In this document: positions 21,856-33,324 of the stretch, one piece after another | Position numbering within the stretch: position 1 is the stretch's first letter | Layout: each line of letters starts with the position of its first letter | Origin: Chrysogorgia sp. JL179-B06 | Lineage: Eukaryota; Cnidaria; Anthozoa; Scleralcyonacea; Chrysogorgiidae | Reading direction: 5' to 3' | Assembly: GCA_035772405.1 (NCBI GenBank) | Contig: JAYKKM010000011.1 | Span: forward strand, 1,679,501-1,743,500 | Length of the DNA stretch: 64,000 nucleotides | Translations under genes and position numbers: made by a program | The notes under the pieces: generated by a model | What the model was told of the DNA's origin: nothing | Database searches by the model: none | Seen by the model: only the letters and a program-made list of their open reading frames with translations

Positions 21856-22029
21856 TGCCTAGTGCAGATACCATATTTTGATGGTTATTAATACAAAAGC
21901 TATGTATGTGCAACAAGACATGGCAGTGTGTACTATCTAAATTATATCACCATGCGCATATATAACCAATGTTCAGGATGACATTCCGCTTGTTGACATT
22001 GATCTACCTGACACAGTACTTGTTCAATC

Positions 22030-23360
22030 CTATCAATTTCTGCTGACATAGTGAATGTCAACATACCCAATGTCAATATAATCCTATATAAGCTGTATTT
22101 TACATTACAAGCCAAGGACCAGCATAATTTGTCAAAGCCTATTCATTGCCACAATAAGTTATAAGTTATGGCCATGAGACCAGCTACTGTAGGCCTAACA
22201 TGGAGGCCTACACTCTCAGTCTCCAATGTCTGAGTCTCGGTAGCTCAATAGTTAGAGCGTCACAGAAGCAATCAGGTTACCGGTACATACAGCTAAGATA
22301 GCAAAAGTTATTACAGCATATTGACTGAACAATGCTGTAACAATGTGGTTATCAATGGCTGAACAATATCAGTTGAACGAACAATGTTTTTCAGCATTGT
22401 GTTCAACAATGTTGACATACCCAATGTTAATATAAATATCCTATATAAGCTGCATTTTACATTACAAGCCTACACAGATATAATAAGTTATAGGTTATGG
22501 CCACTAGGCCAGCTAATAGTGTAGGCCTAACATGTTCCATAAATGGATGGATTAAACACAGATTGTTTATGGAATATAGACCAGTATACGATATATACAT
22601 GCATGGACTATTGTCAGCCTCCTCAGAAAAATTATTCCCAGTTGAAAGAAATTACATGTATAAACTTCTGATTCCCGGTGACTCTAACCATTGAGCCATC
22701 AAGACTCCGATGGAGAGAATGAATACAATGATGTACTGGTTCAATTGATATACATGTATGTACTGCCTATACAGCAGTCGCTACAGTATATTATATCAGT
22801 AATGCTTGGATGGGTTAATATATACACTGCTGTAGTGAATGCAAGCTGCATAGGCTGCAGTACCATATACAGGTACTGTACCTATATATCAACCGAATGT
22901 ATTATGTCGAATTGCAACCTTCACTCTCAGTCTCCATCTAGGTGCTAGGCAATCAGGTTACAGGTACACAGCTATCGATAGAAAAAGTTATTACGGCATA
23001 TTGACTGAACAATACTGTAACAATTTGGTTATCATGGCTGAATGAACAATATCAGTTGAACACTTGAACGAGCATTACTGTATATTGGTCAGTGTTAATA
23101 CTATGCTGTAGTGAATAAGGTAAGATTGGAGTAGACAGATGATATATGGATGATTGTCAAGCTCATATCCTCAGAAAATGCATGATTCTGAGTCCCATGC
23201 AGACAGGAATAAAACCTGTAACCTGATTGCCTCTGTGACGCTCTACCAGTCTACCATTGAGCTACCGAGACTCAGATGGAGACTACAGGTATATTATAGG
23301 ATTATATTGACATTGGGAATATGTCAACATTGTTGAAACAATGCTGAACAACATTGATAA
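22030..23360. repeat. Cluster of nested tRNA-like SINE copies in both orientations
   Basis: A tRNA-like head, gagtctcggtagctcaatgg followed by ttagagc, resembles a pol III A box. It occurs at about 22236 (plus), 22705-22650 (minus) and 23280-23195 (minus), with a partial tail copy at about 22930-22985. Downstream aggcaatcaggttacaggt sits where a B box would be, but is degenerate. Bodies share ttttctgagga and tgacaat. Two longer segments also recur directly (22060-22200 with 22408-22530; 22260-22390 with 22945-23070). 23290-23360 is an inverted copy of 22392-22450. Confidence 0.6.
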
Positions 23361-23687
23361 TTATATACTACACTATTGTAGGCCAGGCCCAGATCGTATA
23401 AACACAGCTATAATATAGTCTACACGTTTTTGCACCCTATTAACTACCAGGGCAGTAATCAAGCATATGATAAACATACTGTACTCAGTACTCAGTTAGT
23501 AAACACTTACTATTCTGTAGTATTATAAAGCACAAATTACGAGAATAATACTGGATATCTGCAGCCGCTTTTTCCTGTATACTTTTCTCATTACAACACC
23601 GCACTTCCAGTGGCTTTGCTCGTTGTTGACAATATATATTTTGCTAGTTTAACACTTCATCTTCGACTCGCTTTGCATGATGTTGAC
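23361..23687. other. Noncoding; probable 3' flank of the minus-strand SAM gene
   Basis: No ORF of note. It lies directly after the stop of the minus-strand terminal exon. I see no perfect aataaa on the minus strand close to the stop, only a weak ctttataat near 23530. Confidence 0.3.
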
Positions 23688-24070
23688 TTAATGTTTCTCA
23701 AGTCGCAATCCTTCTTGCTGTGTTGGTTTTGTCACAGAATAAGCATTGAGGTTTTGTTTTAACGACTGTCCCCTCTCGTTCTCCTCTGCTCGTGCAGCTT
23801 CATCCTGCCATTCGTTATTTAAATTACTCATTTCACGTTTTTTTGAGTTTCCAATACTGTTTAAAAGTCGCTTATGAAGACGATAACACAAAATGTTCCG
23901 GCTCACGACCTAGATAAATATCCTTGTAGATCCATAAATATCCTTGTTTAGCTATTTTCTTCCCCATGAGATCCTCGTCATCAAACCAAAACAACGTACG
24001 GTCCACGGTTGATGGATACCGATATATATATACACGGGACAAACTTTTTCCAAAACAATTGTCCCTCAGA

Positions 24071-24179
24071 CGACCGGACATTGTACACGACCGGACATTG
24101 AACCACACCGTCAAGATTATCACCCTCGCCCCAGCGCCTTCGGCGCTGGACGGCGCTTCGCGATGTCCGGGCGAGGGGA
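24071..24179. repeat. Direct repeat plus GC-rich hairpin in the SAM-gene intron
   Basis: cgaccggacattg occurs twice (24071-24083 and 24088-24100). Next, ccctcgcccc (24121-24130) pairs with gggcgaggg (24170-24178), enclosing the hairpin agcgccttcggcgct. This is far more GC-rich than its surroundings. Confidence 0.6.
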
Positions 24180-25577
24180 TAAGTCTTTACATTATTAGTC
24201 TCTGGATTTATATAGGAAATAACATAGTTTGATAAGAATAAATAAAAATTCACACGCTTGTTTTGGTTTGTGGATTTTGGATGGATACTATATGAACTTT
24301 ACGGTGGGCGGACATAGAAGTGAGCCGTTGAGGGAATAGGGGGAAAAACCATGAACTTGCGTGTTTGGGGTTTAAACCAAAGATGCGATACATACCGTCG
24401 CACAAGAATATAGTGCATCCAAGCAGTTGTCTGACAAGACGCAAATTCCGTAACATTAGGCGCGTATTAAAGCAGGTCTTTGCCAATTGTCACCTAATGG
24501 TTTATACAATGCACTTCATCATAGTCATAAATGTGAAGTTATATTTACACAATAATTTAATATATAGTCAATAGTCGTACCATACAAGTAAAGCAATGGA
24601 ATGATCGAGAATGACGGCCTCTCCTCGAGACCTGCGGCAAGCTAGTCAATGGAGGCCCCCTGAATTGGGCCCCCCGACTATCAGACTAAATTGAGTCGGA
24701 TATTAAATACCTCTTGGAAAATCCTCGACAATTTTTATGAGACCCTTTAGCGGCCTTGGGGCAAATTGCACATCATGCCCCCTTCTCGGCGGGCCTGGCT
24801 GAACGACACTGTTGTTCTGCGCCAAGAGCTAGACTTCAATTCGATTGAAACCTTAATTCATTCCCGATACCAATTGCGGCTATTACCCGAAAGCACTTTG
24901 CGGGCTTAAACTGAACAAATCGAGATTTTTTCTGGCGGATAACTAATATATGCAGGGCTGCTATATATGTCTCATGCTGGAGGCACATATATATAATCCA
25001 TACCAATATGTCTGTTGACTCAATGTCACTCAGAGTGTAAATCGGAAATTTGACTGTCATCAATAATTTCTAAATCATCACCATACATCTGAACCAGCGT
25101 TCCCAAGATCACGTCATAGTCTGTGTAAAATTTAAAAACACATGAAATGAACATGAACCGTAATTGTGTTCACCAATAAAAATTTAGTTAAATACTCGAT
25201 ATTCAATTGGTGAATAACTACTTCCGTTTTCGAAGCTAGAGATGCGGGAATTTCAAACACTACCGTGAAATAAAAGGTTGCTTTGTTTGCTATGGACATA
25301 AGCCATACATGTATGTTTAGTTTATAAATCATGCAGATAAATAAAGCTATAATGCATAAGTTGGGCTAACAGATGATAAAAGTAATTGTCTACAGTTACA
25401 GAATAAATTAAATTATCGATTTTTAATAAATTATCGATGTTTAATTTTTATGCGTGTGTCCCATCGATTGCTGACGAGCAAAATGACCAAACGTGTAGTT
25501 AGTTTTCTACAATTGTCTTTTTCCGAGACAATTAATGTACCAAACTTATGCACGATGCGTAAAAGATAAGAACTTAC
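24180..25577. other. Remainder of the presumed 1.7-kb intron; no gene
   Basis: No recognised coding sequence. A G/C-run segment at about 24605-24815 (ggaggccccctgaattgggc, gcaaattgcacatcatgccc) looks like old repeat sequence but has no second copy here. Confidence 0.35.
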
Positions 25578-26119
25578 TTCATGTTGTATATTCTCCGGTG
25601 TAGGTCATTCGATACTGATTTTTCTGAACGTTTTACAACAGCAACGCTGCCGCTGGTAGTGTTTTGTTCCGACCCAGAACTATCAAACTTTTCCACTTCT
25701 GCCACAATCCTTTTGAATCTCATTTGATCCCCCAACCAGTGCCAAACTGCACGGTTTTAGATGTTCTTGTGTCCCATTAAAAACAGGACGGGGCCTGTCC
25801 ATCAATCTTATGATCTACAGTTTATTTTAATAAATGTATACCAAATAACACAAACACGTGAAACAAGACAAAATGTGCAAACAATGAAGGAACAAAAGTT
25901 GAAAATGAAACGAAGTTATAAAGTAACTCAAAACTGAATAATATAACAGTATTAGAAAATGAAAAATATCGCTCACTATTTTCGCGCCTTTTTTACGAAC
26001 TCACCTGTAAATCTTTTAGAGGCATCTTCGCCAAAATGTTTCCCTATCCAAAGAGAAACCTCTTCTATTGACATATCCTTAAGATTTAACTCGTCTAAAC
26101 CTTCAATGTCTGAACTCAT

Positions 26120-26639
26120 TTTCAATTCGCGTTTCAAAAATCAACAAGGAAGCCAGCAAGGGAACTGATACCTGGGCCTGGGGTGAGAAATTATGGGATA
26201 GACCTTAGACTTTGGACTGAGACTTCATTCACATGTTCTTTCGTATACCTATATAAGCTTTTCTCCTCGTATATATCCTACTATTCCTGTTATAACCAGT
26301 AAACGTCATCCATTTGAAGTCAAGAAGGGAGCGAATGTCGACTGATGGAAGGAAGAAAAAGAAGTTGGGATAGGACAGAAGTTGTTCGTTGCCGTTGCAC
26401 AGAACGGCCGTATCTCCATGTTCATTGTCCATGACATCAATGCCAAAATGGAGCAGTATCATCATCCACCGAGTGCTGCACATATTACGGAAACAAACAT
26501 GGATGATTGTGTAACTTCATAAGTGAAGGTTTAGAACCGCAATTTTTAATAATATTTATTTTTCAATATACAAGGAAGTTAATCAAGTCTTTTTTTTTGT
26601 TTTCGAATGATTTTGTTGAGTTTTTCGTTTTTTTAATAA
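26120..26639. other. Upstream flank of the SAM gene; no gene recognised
   Basis: Would hold the promoter of the minus-strand SAM gene. I see no clear TATA box. 26520-26640 is T-rich on the plus strand and borders the LINE fragment. Confidence 0.3.
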
Positions 26640-28112
26640 ATCTGCTTTACTTTTCAAAGTATATGCCGAGAAGCCAGAGGTGACACAAGTAGGGACATTT
26701 GTGATACCAGTACGTGCCTTCACAAATGACCAAAACTTTCTTGGCTTCTCTGGAAGCGAAGATACTAGGTTATTCAGATATAACCAGTATGCTTTATTTA
26801 CTTCATCTTTTACCTTGTTATTTAACCGTTATTATACTTCAACCATTTTTCAGGGTTGTCTGACCTTTTAGCTTGCTTCCATAAACGGCATTTTTTTCGT
26901 ATAGATTTTTTAAGGTTAGGATTTATCCAAGGATTACCGCTTTGCCTATGAAGGAATCTTGACGGGATATTTTGTTCAACTGCTTTAAAAAAAGTGTTTT
27001 CCATGCATCCCAAATTTCATTAATATCGCTAGAGAGATAAATACAATCCCATGGGACCTTCTCGAGATCTTCCTTAAGTCCCGACCAATTTGCCTTGCGA
27101 TAATCATACACCAGACTTTGACTTAACAAGTTTAAGTTTAGTTTTGAATTCGATAGAATCATGGTCTGAACTACCCACTCGTTCGCAAGTTGATACACAC
27201 GAAATTAATTCTGCAGCAGAAGTGATTACAAGATCTAAAATATTGCCATCACGAGTGGGTTCAGAAACAAGTTGATATAGAAAATAATCTTGAATAATAT
27301 CACAAAACAGAGATGAAATTCCATCCTTTCCCAAGGGATTTACGGTCGACCATGATATATTAGGTAAATTAAAGTCACCTAATAACAAAATATCAAGATT
27401 ATTCCCACTATTTTCAATTAGTGATAGGGATTTTGCCAATTCTTCCAGATAAACGCTGTCAGTTCCTGGAGGTCTATAGTACACTCCTACTAATAGACTT
27501 CCTAGGATTACGCACGATTACTTCACACCACATAAGTTCGCAGTTGGTTTCAAATTCCCCTCTCCTAACACAAGACAACTCAGTCCCGCAGGCCAATAAT
27601 ACCCCACCACCTTGCCGAGAACGATCCCTTCTGGGCACAAGAAAGCTGTTTGGGAAAATCTCAGCACTATTTATCGTAGAGTCAAGCCATGTTTCAGTAA
27701 CTGCCACCAATTCATAGTTATTACAAGATAATCGGCCATGCAAATCAATCGTTTTGTTGACAATACTTTGTGCATTAAAAGATAAACAATTTAAACTCGA
27801 AATTCGAGTGTTAACCTGACTCGTTTCACTGTGGGCATCTCGCACAGGACCAGGATTCGGATGAACATTAACTAAGAACGGCATCGCCAAATCAAACGAG
27901 GCAGAATGATTGCTGTAATAACTAACTCTTCGTTTGATAAATTTTCGTCGAAATCCAGAACCAAACAATCCATCGCACAACAATCCATCGTTATCCTGAT
28001 ACAGAAATTGATTACAATCACTTTCATGATATCCTACTTGGTTATTGAATGAAATTAGGCTCAATAATCCAACAAATATCCATACCCTAAGCACGATGAC
28101 CTTGTCGGCCAT
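26640..28112 (-). pseudogene. CR1-like LINE, 5' half: 2A-like motif, AP endonuclease, no RT
   Basis: From ATG at 28112: a hydrophobic N-terminus (VIVLRVWIFVGLLSLISF), then VNVHPNPGP near 27865-27840, matching the NPGP end of 2A-like peptides found at the same place in many CR1-type LINEs. The endonuclease follows: SLNCLSFNAQSIVNK, VAVTETWLD and RRDRSRQGGGVLLA. After a shift near 27480 come MYYRPPGTD, LLLGDFNLP and SSDHDSIEF, with the catalytic E, D, N and H of the APE family. Two further shifted pieces (27198-26923, 27013-26822) hold the linker before RT (NPWINPNLKK, SFVKARTG at about 26720). The RT domain is absent, the reverse of ordinary LINE 5' truncation. Confidence 0.8.
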
Positions 28113-28575
28113 CTTTATAAATTTGATGTATTTGATGTATATTCACTGTTTTTGAGATTTGTTAAAAGGATAAACAAAAAATAGCTGTTTCGTTTCGCTG
28201 TTTCGTGGTTTAGCACAGTCCTTGTGTAAGAGATAAATCCCTTGAATGTCTGGATGTATGGGATATATAGCCCTCAGACGCTATGCATCCTCGCTCGTTC
28301 TCAGGATTTATCTCTAACATAAAATAAATATATTAAACCTGAATCTCATCCCAGCTTTTTAATGAGGCGTATCAGATTCGAAACATGATAAATTAGACGT
28401 TTGAAACCACATCGCACTTTGCTCGTTATATCCGAATTTAATGTTGCGGTCCACTGCAATTAGAAACGTCGAATTAATTGTTTCAAACGTCGAACTTATG
28501 TGCATAATGCAGAGTATTACATTGGACATGATAAATTCGACTTTGGAAACTGTTTAAATATTCATTTTTTCGCAG
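28113..28575. other. Noncoding with short inverted repeats
   Basis: agagataaatcc at 28230-28241 pairs with ggatttatctct at 28305-28316. Further on, aattagacgtttgaaac (about 28391) pairs imperfectly with gtttcaaacgtcgaa (about 28479). These may be remnants of small foldback elements. Confidence 0.35.
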
Positions 28576-28649
28576 ATAACACTGATGGACGATTCATCTG
28601 ACAAGAGTATTCAAGATAACCAATTACATGAAGATTCGGTCAAAGTGAA
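28576..28649 (+). CDS. Candidate small internal exon, plus strand
   Basis: A strong acceptor (tttcattttttcgcag) precedes 74 bases that stay open in one frame. They read ITLMDDSSDKSIQDNQLHED then SVKV, and end at a consensus donor AA|GTAAGTAT. An acidic Ser/Asp-rich peptide with an internal ATG is typical of an N-terminal coding exon. I could not find partner exons in phase, so this may be a lone host exon or chance. Confidence 0.35.
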
Positions 28650-29155
28650 GTAAGTATACAATGAAGTAACTTTCTCCTTTTACAGATAAAAGCTACTAAC
28701 GTTACGAAAATATAATCACTGCATGACTGCAAGTAATTGGAAATTAACATTCCGTTTAAAGTTCTCCAAATATATACAATAGCACTTACCTTAATACTAT
28801 AGATAAGGACTATTTGAGTCACTTTGATGGTATGAATAATTTGTTTGCACAATTGCAAATACATTTATAAATTGCACCATAACCATGCTTATTTATTTTC
28901 ATATATAATGGGCAATGATTTTCAGCCCTCCGATATTTTTAGGATTTTAGAGCTAAAACACGGTTTGTTCCCTTGTTTAGCTGGTGGTTTAATTAAGTAA
29001 ATCGAGCTTGCAACGCCAACGGATATTCAGCAAAAGATAAACTAAGTTATTCGAAGGTCTGGTGCCACCATGTCGGTTCTTACAGAGTTTCTCACCTCTC
29101 AAACGTGCTCATTTTGGACACAACCAATGAACCTAACAAGTCTGTGCTGAACATT

Positions 29156-29235
29156 CTCATAATGCAGGAAATACCATTTCAGAGACTCTAGTTTTCAAAA
29201 ATTTCCCCGGGAAACATGCCCCGAACCCCCCTAGA
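29156..29235 (+). repeat. Dispersed GGCATTTCAGAG module, copy 1
   Basis: aatgcaggaaataccatttc, agagactctag, ttcaaaaatttcccc, gggaaacatgccccgaaccc and ccctagagg match the copies at 50758, 54690-54600 (minus), 57176, 57288 and 62095. In three of those the module sits 100-150 bp inside the right end of a hAT-like element. No terminus is recognised here. Confidence 0.7.
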
Positions 29236-29306
29236 GGTTGCAGTTAGGCCCCAAAACACATCTGCTGCCAATGCTTCTTGGTTCTTTTGCCATGAGTCAC
29301 TTTCAC

Positions 29307-29561
29307 CTGGCACTTTATTCTTTTTACCTGTTTTTCTTTTCACCTGTTTTTCTTTTAGGGTGGAGATTTTAGTTGGAGATTGTTCTTCACTATCCCGTTG
29401 TCTTGTGCTTGGTTTTCGTACCTTCTTACTCTTTGCCATATTATCCTCACTGTCATTGATGTTACATGTAGTTGGCTCAGCCAAAGAACACGTACCGTTG
29501 TACTTTTTGGCCATCTCTGCTACCAACTGATCCTCAAGATCTCCTAGTTCCTTTTTATTGT
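29307..29561 (-). CDS. Candidate exon of an unrecognised basic protein
   Basis: The minus-strand frame reads NKKELGDLEDQLVAEMAKKY, SEDNMAKSKKVRKPSTRQRD, then STLKEKQVKRKTGKKNK. Acidic/helical start, then Lys/Arg-rich clusters like nuclear localisation signals. It is bounded by a possible acceptor (cacatag) and a possible donor (CCAG|GTGAAAG). The frame also runs on into the repeat at 29156-29235, so the exon reading is the more plausible one. An upstream candidate first exon (MSSNVNMAQDPTNQHTIYHC, about 29917-29835) does not join it in phase. Function unknown. Confidence 0.35.
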
Positions 29562-30249
29562 CTATGTGAATGTTAGAATAAAATGTCTTTACAATTTTGT
29601 TGTGTAGTTGAGAACTGTGTCGTATATACACGGCCGCAATATGCAAAAGAAATATGCCTCGAACACACACAAAAGTTCAAGATTATCCGAAAACTGAACT
29701 CACCAATTATTCAGATAACTTTTAATATTCCATCTTCTCCCCTCAGCGTTAACAGATGTGGTTGCGTTGGCAAATCGAGGCTAAATTGACTGGCTTCAAT
29801 CCAAAAAGTAAGTGCCAACTGCTTTCTTTGCTTTGGCTTCTCACTGGAATTGTGCACGACCCTTAAGGCAATGGTAGATAGTGTGTTGATTAGTTGGGTC
29901 TTGAGCCATATTTACGTTACTTGACATTGTGAAATATCGCGAATTAGTCTTACAATGTATTAACTTGAACTTATCTATGTGGGAAACAAACCTTGGTATG
30001 GCTATGGTACGAGTCTTATCTTTTCTCTTTATCTGTTCGAAAAAATGTCGACACCTTGCCCACTCGAAAGCGCATTCCAGCTTTAACAGATTACCTGAGG
30101 TACATGAAGACATTTCGATTTACTGAACAAACGTTAGATTAATTTTTGCAATATGTGATTTGACTCTTCCGTTTTAAATCGTGTTCGTAATCACACAAGA
30201 TAATTTTTTTCGCAAGATCGATTGTATATTTCTTATTCAAGGAGTATAT
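29562..30249. other. No gene recognised apart from a weak candidate first exon
   Basis: The only coding-like piece is the minus-strand MSSNVNMAQDPTNQHTIYHC segment at about 29917-29835, ending near a GTGAGA donor. The rest is AT-rich. Confidence 0.3.
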
Positions 30250-31475
30250 ACCTTTCATAATCATGGAAAATACCAGTAATGTTTTTGAAGTTGTTCCAAT
30301 GGAAAGGACTATTGAAGAGACACACGATACCAACATATTTCATAGTCACTCTTGCTTTAGAACACTAAATATAATTATCCAAATAGAAATTAATAAAATA
30401 GCTAACTGGTTAAACATTAATAAACAAAATTTATTCTATTTAGATCTTCAAACAAAAGGCAATCTCATAACATAAAAATTTCCATAAACAACAAATCTAT
30501 TAAGCAAGTCAAAAACACAACATTTTTAGGAATTATTATTGATGAATGTTTAACATGGAATGACCACATAGATTTAATATAAAAAAAGTTAAAATCTACA
30601 GGGATAATAGCCAAAATACGACATTTTACAAATTTGAATGCGTTGAAACTAATCTATTATGCTTTAGTCTATCCATATCTAACGTATGGTAATTTAATAT
30701 CGGGTAACACTTACACAAAAAGCGAATTCAAACATTAATAAATATTAAAGAAAAAATTGTACGTTTAATAACATTTAATTCTTATTCTGAACACACTGAA
30801 TCAATATTTAAAGATTTGAAAATATTGAACTTCACGAGTTTATTCATGTTTCGATACCATCACTTAAAGAATTTACCAGAAATATTTACAAATTATTTTA
30901 TAACTAATAATCAAATTCATCATCACAACAAAATAAATGCATCCAAACTTCATAAATCTTATAAAAGAATAAATTATGTTAAGCATACTCTTTCAAACAA
31001 AAGTGTTGATATTTGGAATGACCTGGAGTCTAATTTAAAAACTTAAATCCTATAATATATTCAAGAAAAAAACACTTCCAAATTTCTGCTAAATTTCTGC
31101 TAAACTTAGTCAAGCTAAATTATTTCATACAACTACAATACTATAGCTTTCCATGTTGTAAATACTTATCACTTAAGTACTACTACTGTATTCTATTGTA
31201 CTGTAGTTTTGGTCAAAATCTGGTAGCATATTGTTTTATGTGTGCTAGCACATTTTGGCCAACCCAAAATCCTTATTCATATTGTATATATTTATATCTC
31301 TTTTCATCTTTTTACTTAAATATAACAAAAGTTAAATGTAAATATATAATGTGATCTGTGAACTAGGGGTCTTAATCAAAAGCCTGAAGGTTTTCTAGTA
31401 GAGCCCTATTCCTTTATTATTATACCAAATGTATTTAGCTTAAAATGTATATATGGGCGAAAATAAACCAAACCA
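30250..31475 (+). pseudogene. LINE reverse transcriptase, C-terminal half, with 3' UTR
   Basis: Across three frames: HDTNIFHSHSCFRTLNIIIQ (30263-30475; the expected ADD catalytic box is replaced by a His-Asp version), WLNINK, then TTFLGIIIDECLTWNDHIDL (about 30515-30580) and LKLIYYALVYPYLTYGNLIS. After a shift comes SYSEHTESIFKDLKILNFTS through NKSVDIWNDLESNLKT-stop at 31046. This is the palm/thumb region of a LINE with the FLGV-ID-LTW-HI motif. The 3' UTR contains the hairpin aaaagcctgaaggtttt (about 31379) and ends aaataaaccaaaccaaac near 31475. Several stops; dead copy. Confidence 0.75.
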
Positions 31476-31499
31476 AACTTATTGATATTGTTGGTGTTA

Positions 31500-32440
31500 A
31501 CAATATCTAAAATGAAAACCTTGACATTCAGCCCACAAGTCCTGATATTCAACCAGTGGTAACAGTTGCATCTGTAGAAAGAGGAACTGGGAAAAATCAA
31601 CCTCAGCTGATTCAGAAGAAACATTTGAAGATCAAACTGCAGAAGACACAGAGAGCGTCCCATCGTGGAGTTCGAATTGCAACAAACAAACAAACAACGC
31701 TGCGAACTCCAAAGAACATCAGCTCAAGCAAAAAATAGTAGAGTATGGTCGTTATGACAAACTGATTATGTAACCCTCTTCTTTTGAGGATAGTACCTAG
31801 TTTGATGAACATTTAGAAAATATAAAAACCGTTTATGAAGAGCTTTCAAAGATTGAAGACGATTTCTCAGGCGACTTCATATACACAGAAGAACAGAAAA
31901 ACTTCCAGCAACCTGCATTGTCACCCATCTGAGTTTATGAAAGTTGCCGATGATAGCGACAATTCGAAATCTTTGTATGATGGGTCTACTATTATACAAG
32001 GTGAGAGTTCAGTTTTGATTATGGAATATGCAATTAGACACAACCTGACTGGAAAAGCATCATCTGACCTTCTTTGCCTAATTGCATTGTACTGCCCTCA
32101 ACTGCTTTCCGACTGAATATACATTGCATCGCTATATTCAAGGTGTCTAAACGGCTCCAATTCGTATGCAGCAAATGTTCCCTACTGTTAGAAAGCGAAA
32201 CGGATAAGTCGTGCAGTGTATGTCCTTATTGAAGTTGTAAACAACGATTCGATAATGGGGATGGCGAATCTTTCTTTATTGAAATTCCACTAATGCATCA
32301 AATTCAGCGATTATTCTTAAAGCAATGATTTTACGATCACCTAAAGCATCGTTTCCACACCAAACGAGTAGAGGGTGTGATCAAAGATGTTTACGATGGA
32401 TTTCTATACCGCAAATTTTCGGGAAATAGTATAACTTTTG
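31500..32440 (+). pseudogene. EnSpm/CACTA transposase N-terminal fragment
   Basis: An acidic leader (ETFEDQTAEDTESVPSW, about 31620) leads to SVLIMEYAIRHNLTGKASSD (31990-32080). A shifted frame gives QFVCSKCSLLLESETDKSC and SVCPY (about 32160-32220), a CxxC...CxxC zinc-binding pair. Then come SFFIEIPLMHQIQRLF and VIKDVYDGFLYRK. This order matches the region before the tnp2 domain of animal EnSpm proteins; the second EnSpm copy at 51469-53500 has the same zinc motif (FYCSLCNTYMGTG). It ends where the inverted PIN-like copy begins (about 32434), so the tnp2 core is missing. Confidence 0.6.
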
Positions 32441-33294
32441 TGTCATCTACTACAGTTGAACTGACAATTGAGCAGTGTTCATTCAGTGATAGGGTTATTA
32501 CAACAATCACCTCCCTTGCATTTGCAGTGCTTGCAACACTTGAACCCAGAGCACACTTGCCACATTTACAGGGCTCTGGCATTCGGGTTTTGAGATCACA
32601 ATCTCAGGGTCTAATAAACTGTCCCTTCTTACAAAACCATAAGACTCGCCATTCATAATCAAGGTGGCGTCTCTAAATGGGGCTTGGACCCACAGCTGCT
32701 GTTGGTAATAGCCTCTATCGATATGTTTCCTTGCATTAGTTGAGGTGCAAGCAGTTCTCTCAAAGTCCATCTTGAGGGCATTGCTATCAAATGCAGCGAT
32801 ACGCAGGTCGTCAAATGTCTCCAGGTCTGTTGATGGTTTGAGACACTTGACCAATGACTCCGCCATCTGTATTGCCACCTTTCTCACTAAGGCCATGAAG
32901 TCGATAACGATGGCGTGGATTTGTGGAGAGGTTTCTGGCCCTTTTTTATCTATAGTAGTGGGCACAACTTCAGCAGCTCAGTCCCAAGTTGTGATTTGGC
33001 ACTTTTCCTCAAGTAACCATCTTTGTCAACCAAGAAGAATGCAGAGTTGGTGATCTCATGCTGGAGTAGCTCCTCAACAGTGAACCCCCGATGACGCCCA
33101 TACTCAATAAACATGAGAGCTTTGATTGTCTCATCTTTGATATCTGCCGCTTTGGAAGCCAAATTCAAGGTAGTCTTAGAGGACGTAAACTTGATTTTGC
33201 TAATGGTTGAGTGTATCGATATCAACCTATTTCTAAGTCGATCATCGATAAATTTAGCACAAGTAGCTCTACCCTCCTTCATACAGCACAACAA
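32434..33294 (-). pseudogene. PIN/FEN-like family gene, inverted copy with the nuclease middle deleted
   Basis: Reading from 33294: CAKFIDDRLRNRLISIHSTI, IEYGRHRGFTVEELLQHEIT, LVDKDGYLRKSAKSQLGTEL, then after a shift IDKKGPETSPQIHAIVIDFM. It jumps directly to AESLVKCLKPSTDLETFDDL, FERTACTSTNARKHIDRGY and FVRRDSLLDPEIVISKPE. The plus-strand copy at 33325-35850 keeps the roughly 270-codon stretch missing here, so this is a deletion derivative in opposite orientation, head to head with that copy. Its right part (32938-33294) is repeated at 38000-38356. Confidence 0.65.
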
Positions 33295-33324
33295 AGTTTT
33301 TTTTGGGAGAACAAACTACTGTCG

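Larger units (their letters stand above)
23688..26119 (-). pseudogene. Three-exon SAM-domain gene, probably damaged in exon 2
   Basis: Exon 1 (26119-26005) starts gaaaATGa and reads MSSDIEGLDELNLKDMSIEE then VSLWIGKHFGEDASKRFT. This is the start of a sterile alpha motif (V-WI-FG-KRF) and ends at a strong donor, ACAG|GTGAGT (phase 1). Exon 2 (25814-25578) follows ctgtag and continues the fold with HKIDGQ and later WHWLGDQMRFKRIVAEVEKF, ending at the strong donor AA|GTAAGT (phase 2). Between those parts are an extra base near 25797 and a TAA. Exon 3 (23856-23688) begins after ttttaaacag in matching phase and encodes a charged helix (NEWQDEAARAEENERG) ending LRLEKH-stop. A cryptic acceptor (gtgcag, exon from 25746) would skip the damage in frame but remove the middle of the SAM fold. 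I cannot name the gene. Confidence 0.55.

Noticed and set aside
22236..22300. Functional tRNA gene
   Set aside because: The head resembles an A box, but no cloverleaf or intact B box can be formed and several copies share a non-tRNA body, so a SINE is more likely.
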